A stretch of DNA of 64,000 bases from Apostichopus japonicus. Its lineage: Eukaryota > Echinodermata > Holothuroidea > Aspidochirotida > Stichopodidae. The DNA lies in assembly GCF_037975245.1 (NCBI RefSeq), contig NC_092562.1, positions 25,231,054-25,295,053 on the forward strand, in the 5' to 3' direction. Below, in pieces: positions 46,201 to 56,867 of this stretch. Made by a program: the position numbers and the translations under genes. The notes under the pieces are model-generated. The model was given only the letters and a program-made list of their open reading frames with translations. It made no database searches and was not told the origin of the DNA. Every line of letters begins with the position of its first letter. Positions within the stretch are counted from its first letter, which is position 1.

Positions 46201-49200
46201 GGGATCTTTGCATTTGTCATGGTTATGAGATTGTTGGTTCTCCCAGGGAGATTCTAGAAGGTGCTCCCTGGTTCTACAGCATAATGTCCACTGTTAATTT
46301 TGCTAGGACAGCAAACTATGGAACAATAACTCTGCTTGGTTATTTTGGGGTTAAAGAAACTTGACACAATCAATGGGGAGGTTGAAAAGAGGAGAACAAT
46401 GGAAATATAACTTTGCTTGTTAATTAGGCTCATAAGCTAACAGAAACTGGATCCCATCTGTGGGAAGGTTGTAAGACAGTGAGCTTTGGAACATTAGCTT
46501 TGCTAGGTTTATATAAAGCTAATAGAATACAGATCCCGTCTGTGGGGAGGTTGCAAGACAGAAAGCTTTGGAACATTAGCTTTGCTTGATTAAAATAAAG
46601 CTAACAGAAAATGGATCCAGCTGTGGGAAGGTTGTAAGACAGTGAGCTTTGGAATATTAGCTTTGCTTGGTTTAAATAAAGCTAACAACAACTGGTTACC
46701 ATCTGCTGCAACACAACACAGTAACTACAATGTTAATACAAGTAAACAAATCATTCAGATACTAACCGGTATGGCATCCTGATGTTTATACCAATTATCT
46801 AACAAAGAGCCGAACTCTATAACCAGCTCATTGCATGAAAATTACGTGACCACATCGCTGCTCTTTTACAGAGCCTTTAAACATGCATCTTCGTGAACAC
46901 GGCAGGGGATCTGGAGATAACACTAGCAGATTCGTTTTTTTAATTTTTTTTTTAAAGAAAACAAAACTACGTAAGAATGATTCGCTCTTACTCACCTCTT
47001 TAAATGTTTGTTCTGTTTCATCACCCCTTAAACCTCTCATCTCCAGGGTCTTTTCTCGGTGTGGGTTGGTGATAATGGTATCGTTGCTAAATGAGGGCAG
47101 TCTTGATAAACTGCGAGAAACACTGACTGCATCGGCGCCTTTGAATAGGTTTACTATGAAATACACCTAGTGGAAAAGCAAAATTGTGATGAATCTGGAT
47201 GACCAGAGGAAATTCAGGATCATTTCCATCGTTTACTATCACCAGTAGCAAATGACTGTGGCTGGTTTGGGTAATTTTTGAACTTGCATCTTTCAAAATT
47301 TTGTTTTTGATTTTAGATTGCAAGAGTTAGCAGAAGGGATCTATCTTTTTACATGATGGATGCAAAGCAACATGATTTAAATTCAATAACATAAATTATC
47401 TTAGTTTGGTTGTGCAAAGTAACAAAAGGAACAGCTTTGTAATCCACAAATGATCATGGAATAAGTTCTGCCTTAAATCGGGCGTTTGGCGTATCTGTGA
47501 GTTAATATCTGCCAGCAATGGAGCTGCCATGGTTGTACTAACCTTTTTTTATAGATTTATATGCATACTGACAAGAAATATTACTTTTTGGTGTATATTA
47601 ACTTCACAGTTGCTTATGTCAATGTTCTCTTCTAGGTCCTTTCAATTCTTTCACTTCATACCAAATACGGGGCTGGTTTACAGGTATAAATTGATGATCA
47701 ACTTCATACATCGGGAGAAAAGCATGCTGTCTATCTTCAGAAATGTCAGTTTGCCTTTAGATACATTGGTCGGTAGAATTAGGAGGAGAGCAAAAAAAAG
47801 AGGGTAGCAGCCCATTATAGATGAGAGAACATGATCGCTTTATAAATATTGCTTTCCTAGTTGCAAGATGATTACTGTAGACCTAGTTTAAGCTGCTGAT
47901 ATGACAATCATTGCAGATCTTGTCTAGTATGTAAACTTGTCTCACTTTTCTCCTTAATTCCTTTAGTCATACTCCTTTCATCTCAAGAATGATCCCCTAT
48001 AGGGAAGAAGTCTTCAAAACTTGACGAGATAGTTACCATGTACAGAGCAGCCAGGGCTCCGAGAACCCAGCCCGCGATGACGTCAATCCAGTGGGCTTCG
48101 TGGTAGACCACTCTCTCAAGACCTACCATGTACGGGATGGAAAATACGACCAGGCAAAATAGAGGGTGCACTAATCTCACCGTCTTCAATGGTTGTAACA
48201 TCGTGGTCAAGTACAGCTGGAAGAATGGTATCATGGAGAAAGAGAAACAGAACATAGATATTGGGCATGTTGTGATTCTACAAACTAGCATAAAATCTTG
48301 GCACTTGGAGAAATGGACATATATTTATACACTTGTATCAAATGAAACCATGGTGTATGGCACTATTATGACTTTTGTGATCAGGAGGTAGTGTAATAGG
48401 GGAAAAAATTAATATCACATGTAGCATAAAACAGGTTACATGTACATGTGATATCTTTCTTAGAATTCTTACAATTTGTTTATATCAAATATGAATATCA
48501 GGAAATTTTAATCCGTGCAAGTTTAATAACACTTCTGAGACTATACTGTTTTTTCATCATGTCTATGTACTCAAATAAACAGAAATGTTTGATTTTTTAC
48601 TTTATACTACCCAACAGGGGTACCGAATTCAAGGTCAGTGACCCGGCCATGCAAGACATTGTCAACAGCGCCTACTTTTTCAAATTGTCTATTTCCGTAA
48701 GTATATATGTTATATGAATAAAAAAAATGGAGCCCGTCTGACCCTCTATAACTTCAGCCTCCACCTTCACATAATGTGTTGTATTTTTCACTTACTTACC
48801 CATCAATGTAGTGTGTTTTGATGTTTTACTTGCCACTACATACCAAGTATTTCATGTTACATTTACCCCTATACAGATGCAGTGTACGCTAAAGGTGTAC
48901 TTACCCCAACATACAATGATGAATACATTGAGAGAGCTGCATTCGTACTGGGTAATGACTCCCTGCAATGATGAAATTTAAACATATTTCAACAACGGTA
49001 AATTTTACTTTTAAATTACGATCATGGCAGTTGGTAATTTGACATCACATACAAAGTCGTAAGCTGATGCAGAAGAACATAATTAAGGCTTACTGAACAC
49101 ATCGTTATAGGACAAGAATAAATTAATCCAAAATGCAGGTCTGTGGGTAGTACCATTTAACTTTGCAAACAAAAATGTAAGAAAAGCACTGCGAGTTCTG

Positions 49201-52200
49201 TGGAAGCTAAATTGCTTGAAGTTGAAGTTTCTATGGAAATTTCAATAATATGCCGTTAAATAGTAGATCTGGTATGCAAATATAATAGATTGGAAACTAT
49301 GTTTGTATGACCTAGTCAAAATTCCAGTCCTGAAGATTCAAATGTTTTCTCCACTCGATTTAAATAGTTCAGAATGACAACAAAAAACACTGTTTCTACA
49401 AAGCAATGCTTAAGCATCTGTGATTATGAACAAAAACATTTCTGCTAATTAATTAAGAAAGAATACGGCATTTACCTATCAATAATCATAAATATTTGAA
49501 TATAGATCAATACTTGGCAGTTTATTTAATATTGCAACATATTTTGGGATGCACACGAAAGCTTTCACTTTTTTCTCACAGATTATATTAGGAGATATTC
49601 AATAACATTTCGAATGTCAATAGATATTTACAATACAGGTAGTCACTTTTTTGTTATTGTTAAGATATATATTTTCTTTATTAATTTTCCTTAAAAATTT
49701 ATCGATAAATTTAGAGATAAACTCTTTCAGAATTTGGTAGTCAGGAACCAATTTAACCTCAAACTTACACCCGATCAGCAAAATTCAATTTTTATCTTTA
49801 CAGTATTGTCACTGATTGTTGAGGGAAAGGTTTCCTAGTGACATTTTGCTAATGTTGCTGTTGAGAAACTTGTCTATGACTTTCTTTTGCATTTAGATAC
49901 TGAAATAAATCATTGTTCTGTTGACAAGGAAACTCATTTAAAATACTGCAGGTTTGATTAAAAAAAAAATTTAACGTGTGATAACAATAAGAAAAATATT
50001 CCGTTTGATTCTGGTTTCCATCTCTATATTTTTTATTAGTATTATATTTGTTTTGACATGTTTACCAAACCAGTTTTACAGGCTATTAGTATTTATATGG
50101 CTACAAGTATAATATATTGACTACTCTTTAAAATGCAAAGGTCAAGTTTTGTCAGCAATTAAAGAGCTAGAATCATGAGTGTTGTCCAATCATTTATCAG
50201 TCCAATTTTCAGCTGCATTTCAGAAAACACCTAGGGGGCCATATAATTCCTGTAGACTTTTTTAGAGCAATAATTTTTACATGGGGTGGGTGCAACAAGA
50301 GGGCTGGCACTTTCTACGAGATCGACTGAACATTGATTTGATTTCGTTCCCCCCTCCCTCCACCCCCCCCACATCTCCCCAATCTCAAGTCTGTTTGGAT
50401 GCTCAATGCAGAGTACAGCACCTCACTTTAATGCAGTGGCGGGGCTAGGGGTATTGGTCAGGGGGGGCAAGAATGGTCTGTAGGGGCGCTTTCGACACTA
50501 TCTAAGAGTCGCCTCACCACAGGTTGGTGCGGAGCGTACAGTATTTTTTTGAGTAAAGATACTCCTAGAATGCCAGAAATTCCCCTTTCCGGGCCTTGCT
50601 AATTTGTGACAAAAATGTTGATAGGTAGATGAGAGCACAACAAAAAAGTCAATAATCACGAATAAGTAAAAAGTGGTAAAAAGCTGAAAAGGGCGCCAGC
50701 AGTCCATTTGAGTCCGTCAGGGGGGTATCCGCCCCCCTGTCTGTATGGACGCTCCACCACTGCTCTAATGCTTCAAATCAGATCAAAATTTAGCAGATCG
50801 ATCTAGAAAGCCTTCAGAGACCTGACTAACTTCAATCTGATCCTCCTTATATACATATTTTCAGAACAATTCTTTGTAATCTTGGATTCTGCGTATCGTC
50901 CCAGTGAGTGCATCTAAACAAAATTCTAGCTAGAATACCAACATAAGAATCTGACTCATTTTACCTGATGCCATCTTCCTCACAGGTCAACTGTACCAGG
51001 GAATGAGGGTCTGTACAGGTTACAGGACCATCACAGGTGTCAAAGTAGTGAGGCTTAGGTCGGCCAAGAACCAACTGGCCAAACCGGACGAGGATTAACA
51101 AGATGAAAGCACCCAAAGAAAACAAACCTGTAAGACACAAAAGAAATGACTTCTGCAAAATTGTAACATATACATTAGTAGTGGGGAGACAGGTAAGTGA
51201 GGAGTATTGACTGGGTCCTAAGTGAACCCCATGACCAGACATGCTGGTTATCGTTCAGTGGTGCACGTCGAACCCCATGACCAGAAATGCTGGTTATCGT
51301 TCAGTGGTGCACATCAACGTGAACCCCATGACCAGACTACCTGGTTATCGTTCAGTGGTGCACATCAACATGAACCCCATGACCAGACATGCATGCAAGT
51401 TACGACTATATTTGATGCACATATATATATAGAAGATGCAGAACTGCATCTGGCCACAAACGATGTGAGCAAACATGTTGATACAGTGACGTTGATACAG
51501 TGACGTTGTCCATGACAATATAAATTGCATGATCATGCAGAGGTGAATACACATCGTCATGCATGCATGACCAGACACTTGGACACACAGACACAATTCA
51601 TATCCGGCAGACTTTTAAAATGAACACTCTTCGAACATGATATGGCTACACAGTATCTAGCAAATGTAAGGCCATGAATTACATATATTGTAAGCGAAGG
51701 TTGCCTTAGATTTTGCCTAATTAGCTACTTTTAGAGGCCACCTTTCCCTTGAGCTCCTAGAGACAATGTATTTCTAGGGTATGTAGTTTATAGCATGTGC
51801 ATTTTATCTTTGTTGTGGAGAGACCTTGTCCATTACCGTTGTGTACAAAAAATAACCTATGTACACATGTCACTGAACTTTCTAACATGTATACTAGATG
51901 CCAAGCTGGTCGCTTCACTGTATGATTCATTCTATCCCATGCATTAAACCCGAAAACAGTTTGTCAACGATCAGGGGCGTTACCCCAAACCTCAATACCA
52001 ATACACTGTACATGTATATCATATGAATATGAATATATATGAATATGACCTTCCATCTAGTCTCCGGCATAACCAATGTTTAACACATTTTGCTATAACC
52101 GCTGCTGTGTTCCCAATATAACGATTCACTGATATGTATTGATTATTGCCCCAATGCTGTTAAAGTACACAGGTACGTCATACAATTTATAAAGTAAACT

Positions 52201-55200
52201 CCACAGAGCTATGGAGAGCTTCAATTAGTATCTTGTGGCTGGCTATTATTAATGGTAAACAGTGTTTTAGCATAGTACAGTTCTCTCAGAATATTTGTGG
52301 GTATTTTTTCTCTCTCTCAGGAAGGGACATATTGCATGAACAAAAGCAAAGATGGCAATAGCTGTTTGATTTTAACCATAAACATCCCTTTTTTCACTAA
52401 TATAAAAACTGTTGTTTGAGGTTTGGGAGAAACTTATATAACTCACAGGCTGTGCCGACAAATGGCAAATTGAACCTTTAAGAGGGCTGTGTACAGTATG
52501 CATACAGTAAGTTTACGATGGTTGCATGAGACGACTTCCTCTAAACTTGCAGTAAAAACTTCATACATAATCTCAGTATCTAGACTAAGATGCCATACAG
52601 ACAGCTTTCTTCTTGCATAGCTAGCACACAAAACGATTGGTACTCTAAACTTGGCACATTGTCAAGTCCAAACTAAAGGGTAATAAAATATATATACTTG
52701 ATCAGATGAAATTTGTGGGACACAAAATTTGTTCTGTATTGGAATTACAGTTTAATGATTCCATTTAAGTCATGGATCCAGCTAACTGGAAACTATCACA
52801 TCTCTGTAGTACTGAAGGGTATTGATAAAAAAACAATACAAACTTAGCTATTAAATTTGTGGGACAAAAACTTTCTGCATTGGACTACTAAAACAGTGTA
52901 AGACCTGCAGCTTAATTATGAAGAGCAACCAATCAGTTTTATAATCACATATATTTCTCGTTTAGACTGTGGTCCATTACATCCAAATATGTATATATAT
53001 TAAATGGTTTTGTAAGAATGGCACAAAGTTACCACCAGCCACAATTTAAAGTAAAAAGTATCACAGGTAATTTTATCCTAATATTATCCTATTTCGGTTG
53101 GCAATCAGATCTCTTCTTTTTAAATGAACATTTGATTACTATGCTGCAGTCATCAAATTTTAATATTTATAAAATGAGAAATTTCATAACAAAACTGCTG
53201 CACACCTGCAACCCCCCCAAAACCTTTTTTTTAGTGAAATTGATTGTTGGTCACTAAATACACTATATATGAGAAAACTATTCTATGATTGAAAAATTAG
53301 GGGAAAATATTGATTTTTTTTTGTCCAAGACTGTATGCATCTTTCCTCGATTAAGTGGAGAAGAGAGAATATTCATTGAGCTGTGAACTTTGGACTTTTT
53401 CTACTGGCACTGGAATTGCCTTAGCATCGGATAAGATCTCTCCCCTCATCAGTTATCCAGCATCTCTGTAAACATTACAAAGTGTTATAATGGCTTCTAA
53501 AAGACAAATTACTTTTGATGAAGGATGCAAATGCATGGAACTAATTTGTAGAAGTATCTGTGAGGAAAACAAGGAGGCCTGTACTGGTCTGATATATGCC
53601 ATTGAATGGATAGCAACTGTTTTTATGTCCACCTTTAATAAGAACATCAAAGGCTGAAAGTTGCTGCAATTGTTTTTGCTTTCTTAAGCTATTGCTTTCC
53701 TTAGGCATTTCCAGCTATGGTGCAGCTAGATCACGGGGGGGGGGGGGGGGGGGGGGAGGAGGCAAAGCAGAGGTGACACTTTTCGGGAAGAGGATGGGGG
53801 GGGGGGGGGAAGAGGTAAGTGGGAAAAAAGAAGCGATACTAAAGAGATAACATATGCAACAGGAAATAATTTAGTACTGAGATTTCTCATAATTTCAATT
53901 TGTCTTATTTATCTTTCATGGGCATAAACAAAAGAAAGCCTGCTACAGGTATACAGTACAGTACATGTTTACACTTGTGTAGCAATTTAGTTTTATCCTA
54001 GTTTATTATATAGTCATATGCTATATCTTTTTAATCTATACCGGTTAAATTAATTGGGGGGGTGGTGGAGGGCTCCATCACTAATCAGCATTAAAATCAC
54101 AATTTCTGTCTCTATATAGTCTACTATGCTATTTGAGGACATAGCTTATACCACTTTATTCCATTCTTTCAAAATATTCAAGCATACACTTTATTCCATT
54201 CTTTCATGATATTCAAATTTACTGACGCCATACATCAAACATGACGCGAGACAGATGCATCTGTTGCTTACAAATGTCGCAGCTATAGAGACAATTTGTT
54301 GGCTGCCAAAGAAAATGTAAAAAAGTCGTTAAAAATAAGAAGAAAATAAATAAAGAAGAATTACTTCAAGGCTGGAATTATGTGGTATTATATATCTTTT
54401 ATATGATTTGCATGAAAGTTACTAAAACCTTGAAATGGTTGCTATGGCAATTAACAAAACCTTGGTGACGTTTGATTTGGTGTAATCATTTCATCCGTCT
54501 GCCATTATAGAAAGATATGACAATTTACAGTTTCAAATCACCTTGACTTAGAACGAATATTTATCTTAGCAAGCAGGGAAAAAATGAAGGCAAAGATAGA
54601 AAATCATTTTTTCTTTTGCCACTGTTTGACCTGGAGAGAGCAAACTTGACCTATATACAGTTGTTCTTCTTTTCAGCCTTCCATTTACTCATTTACTGTC
54701 AAACTAAAAACAAAAACAACCAAAGCGTATTGACAATATTAAGAAACTGCCATTTATGGAAGCAAATTAAGTCCTTCTTTCGAGCCAAAAAAAGAATCAA
54801 AATGTGTATGAAAAGCAAATGCCAAGTCTGCAAAAGAAGCCAAACTAGAGCTCTCTACATCAAACAAATTAATGTCCATGTTAATCAGGTCAACCTTTAA
54901 TACTGAACTGTTAGGTAAAATCAACCATGTACTGGATAATCTAGAACACCTACTCTACTCTATCATAATGGCACACTGTCATTGTGGCCCTTCATGTTAA
55001 CCATCACAGGTCTATCCTTAGAAACACCAACCACCCTGAAGCCATGTCCAACGACAATTCCAGAAAAAAGGTACGTGTGTGTGTTTTATAAATGTAAGTT
55101 TCTCAAGTTTCTCACCAATATACCGCACACTCCTCCTTAAAAGCGGATGAAATCGGAGTCTACAGACTCGAATCTCCTTCTCGTGAATATCATCGTGTCT

Positions 55201-56867
55201 CCCTCCCTGAAGAAGATAGATGGCCAAGATTGCCTCCCCAAACAGAATCTGCCAATCAGAGAAAGATTCAAACCATAAAATTAACATATATGCAAATTAT
55301 AACAATGAGTGTACAGATAAACCTTGATCCATATTTATAGTTTCACATGGTATGCATCATATCGACATATAGGAGACTACAGTACTTAATCCTTCGAGCA
55401 TAAATTTCCGAAGGCCACTTGGCCAGGAGGATTCTAAAAATCACATTTGGAGCGCTGCAGAAAGTGTGTCAATGTGCCACATCTGGCCTAGTGGATAACA
55501 TATATGAAGTTTCTCGATTGTTTGAAGGCTCAATTCATACTGGTTCTGCAGATCTTAGCTCTTGTCACTAGAACTTTATCCAGAAGATCAGTAAATATCA
55601 CATCACCTTGATCTGCTTCCATTGAATCACAACTAATCTGGGCTTTAAGAATTAAGCAATGGACATTGCATTTTAAAAGTTGAAGTTGGACTATTAATAC
55701 TTCCTGTAATCATATTTAAACCTGTTTTGTTTTGTTCATCTCAGACAAATTATGTCTGCAGAGATTTTGAATGTTCACAATATGCGACTAATTACTTTAA
55801 CATTATTCATTTTTAACATTATTCATTATTCATTATTCATAACATTATTCATTTATTACTTTAACATTATTCATTAACATTAACATTTTGATCAAATTTG
55901 TCAAGTACACTGGGTTAAATCAAAGGACAGTATGACACCTCCCACAAGAGATTTGCTTACTGACACCATAGTGTCCCATTCCACTTTTCAGCCGCTAATT
56001 GAGAGTTTAAGCTGCAAACATAAACAAAGCTGTTTAGTTGTTTACCATCCTTCTACTTCTACTTGTTTGCACAAAACCTGTAAAACAGCCTTAATGGTTT
56101 AATCAACTTAAAACCTATAAAAGCTACCCTAAATAAGCTTAACTTAATACTGTTGATGCGATAGACTAAATTAAACGCAAATGTTTGATCAGAAACTGGA
56201 ATTCCGTCCTGCATACAGACAACAATCCTTGCACTTACCTCGCAATAATTACAAACCAAGATTTTACTGTATGTCTAGCGATAAGTTCACTCAATTATCC
56301 TTGATTGGACTTTTGTAGGATATATACATATGTCACACATACATAGGCTATTTTTGATTTTGCATGCAAGCAAAATTGGATTGTTATTAACTTAGTTTAG
56401 TTTTAAAAAGCAACTACAGTAACACATTTTGTTTAACATTGCTTCCAATAAAACATATCACCCCAGCCCCACCCCCCCCCCTGTCTGTTAGCTTTACTGA
56501 AGGAATGAATATCCTATGAAGTAAGTACTGTTCATTTTAAACATGCATGATGGCAGCCCACAGTTTTGGACAAATTTTACCAGTGAATAAATGAAATACA
56601 TACCACGATTGTAGGTAAGGCAAATCCAAGTACATAAACAATGGTATCCGGCAGGAGGCCATCGTCTGGGTCTTTAGGGTAACTATAGTAAACCTGATCT
56701 TGGCAAGGGATGTAGATTTGACTTGTGCGGAAAACGTCCGTTTTGTCCCAAAAAGTCATAAAGTACCACAGGAGGGCAAGTCCGGCCAAAAGCAGAAAAT
56801 CCAAAGTAAGGACACAGGGGATTAAAAAGTTATTGTTTTTGAATTGTTCTCTTCTCTTTCGTAACAT
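43108..56867 (-). CDS. Phospholipid phosphatase-related (PLPPR-like) six-pass membrane protein
   Basis: Exons in transcript order: 56867-56604, 55248-55116, 51127-50965, 48962-48905, 48216-48037, 47166-46992 and 43280-43108. Phases agree and the total is 1146 bases (381 residues). Six hydrophobic segments are visible, two of them at 14-39 and about 72-101. The PAP2 motifs are recognisable but degenerate. Motif 1 has Q150-x6-K157-P158 in place of K-x6-RP, motif 2 has PSTN in place of PSGH, and motif 3 has E240-R241 with Ala247 where the His should be, Asp251 kept. Loss of these residues is the hallmark of PLPPR proteins, which act at the plasma membrane as non-enzymatic regulators of lipid signalling and cell shape. 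The C-terminal tail is cytoplasmic and polar. The last exon is less certain. The start is the first ATG after an in-frame stop. Confidence 0.75.
43541..43715. repeat. 53-bp minisatellite
   Basis: Units starting TCAGTTAGTATTATCTAAA occur at 43541, 43594, 43647 and 43700 (partial), an exact 53-bp period. It lies in the last intron of the PLPPR-like gene. Confidence 0.9.
43716..46370. other. Last intron of the PLPPR-like gene, mostly unique sequence
   Basis: Contains a 45-50 bp duplication at 45345-45430 (CATAGCTGAGGTTTA..CAGTTAAAGTGACTGGAATATATAGTC, two copies), a C-rich tract near 45755 and a G run near 46192. No exon of another gene is supported. Confidence 0.4.
46374..46700. repeat. About 82-bp tandem repeat, four copies
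   Basis: TGGGGAGGTTGCAAGACAG...GCTTTGGAACATTAGCTTTGCTTG..TAAATAAAGCTAACAGAAA recurs at about 46374, 46461, 46543 and 46623. It lies in the PLPPR-like gene's last intron. Confidence 0.85.
46992..47166 (-). CDS. PLPPR-like gene, exon 6 (cytoplasmic tail)
   Basis: Starts VYFIVNLFKGADAVSVSRSL and continues with a polar, basic tail. Two overlapping donors are possible: GAG|GTGAGT (ending 46996) and GTGA|GTAAGA (ending 46992). Only the second gives the phase needed by the terminal exon at 43280. Without splicing the frame would run to a stop at 46828. Confidence 0.65.
48037..48216 (-). CDS. PLPPR-like gene, exon 5 (motif 3)
   Basis: Acceptor CCATTCTTCCAG and donor ATG|GTAACT, exactly 60 codons. 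Contains the fifth membrane segment (HPLFCLVVFSIPYMVGL), the degenerate motif 3 (ERVVYHEAHWIDV) and the sixth segment (IAGWVLGALAALYM). Confidence 0.8.
48905..48962 (-). CDS. PLPPR-like gene, exon 4 (motif 2)
   Basis: A 58-base exon between TTCATCATTGCAG and GGG|GTAAGT. In the phase required by exons 3 and 5 it encodes RESLPSTNAALSMYSSLYVG, aligning with the PSGHA motif 2 of PAP2 phosphatases, with TN in place of GH. Confidence 0.75.
48963..50425. other. Intron 3 of the PLPPR-like gene, no further feature
   Basis: AT-rich sequence without recognisable exons or structured repeats; a C-rich run lies at about 50350-50370. Confidence 0.4.
50434..50762. mobile_element. hAT-type MITE with 8-bp target duplication
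   Basis: Begins CAGTGGCGGGGC and ends GCTCCACCACTG, imperfect inverted termini. Flanks CTTTAATG (50426-50433) and CTCTAATG (50763-50770) match at seven of eight bases, as expected for hAT transposition. The 329-bp element has GGGGG/CCCCC tracts inside and no transposase, so it is non-autonomous. Confidence 0.75.
50965..51127 (-). CDS. PLPPR-like gene, exon 3 (motif 1)
   Basis: Acceptor GTCTTACAG and donor CAG|GTAAAA. Encodes membrane segment 3 (LFSLGAFILLILVRFGQLVL) and the degenerate motif 1 GRPKPHYFDTC, followed by a Cys-containing loop (CDGPVTCTDP). Confidence 0.8.
51224..51390. repeat. 46-51-bp tandem repeat, four copies
   Basis: GAACCCCATGACCAGA-ATGCTGGTTATCGTTCAGTGGTGCACATC recurs from 51224, 51270, 51321 and 51372. 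It lies just upstream (in transcript sense) of PLPPR-like exon 3 and generates spurious Pro/His-rich open frames. Confidence 0.9.
51391..55115. other. Intron 2 of the PLPPR-like gene
   Basis: Large AT-rich intron with poly-G tracts at about 53737-53757 and 53797-53808. A near-duplicate CATACTTTATTCCATTCTTTCA..ATATTCAA occurs at about 54155 and 54187. No exon of another gene is supported. Confidence 0.4.
55116..55248 (-). CDS. PLPPR-like gene, exon 2
   Basis: Acceptor GATTGGCAG and donor TTG|GTGAGA. Encodes the end of membrane segment 2 (ILFGEAILAIYLL) and a charged loop (HDDIHEKEIRVCRLRFHPLL). Ends in phase 1. Confidence 0.7.
56604..56867 (-). CDS. PLPPR-like gene, first coding exon
   Basis: ATG at 56867-56865 gives MLRKRREQFKNNNFLIPCVL, then a hydrophobic segment LDFLLLAGLALLWYFMTF, an extracellular loop with IPCQDQVYYSYPKDPDDG, and the second membrane segment DTIVYVLGFALPTIV. 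The donor is GTG|GTATGT. Phase 0 joins ILFGEAILAIYLL in the next exon. Confidence 0.75.

Noticed and set aside
48877-48951. Plus-strand exon reading DAVYAKGVLTPTYNDEYIE
   Set aside because: The minus strand of the same bases gives PLPPR motif 2 in the required phase with both splice sites, a far better explanation.
51222-51503. Pro/His-rich plus-strand open frames
   Set aside because: They arise from a 46-51-bp tandem repeat and have no start or splice context.
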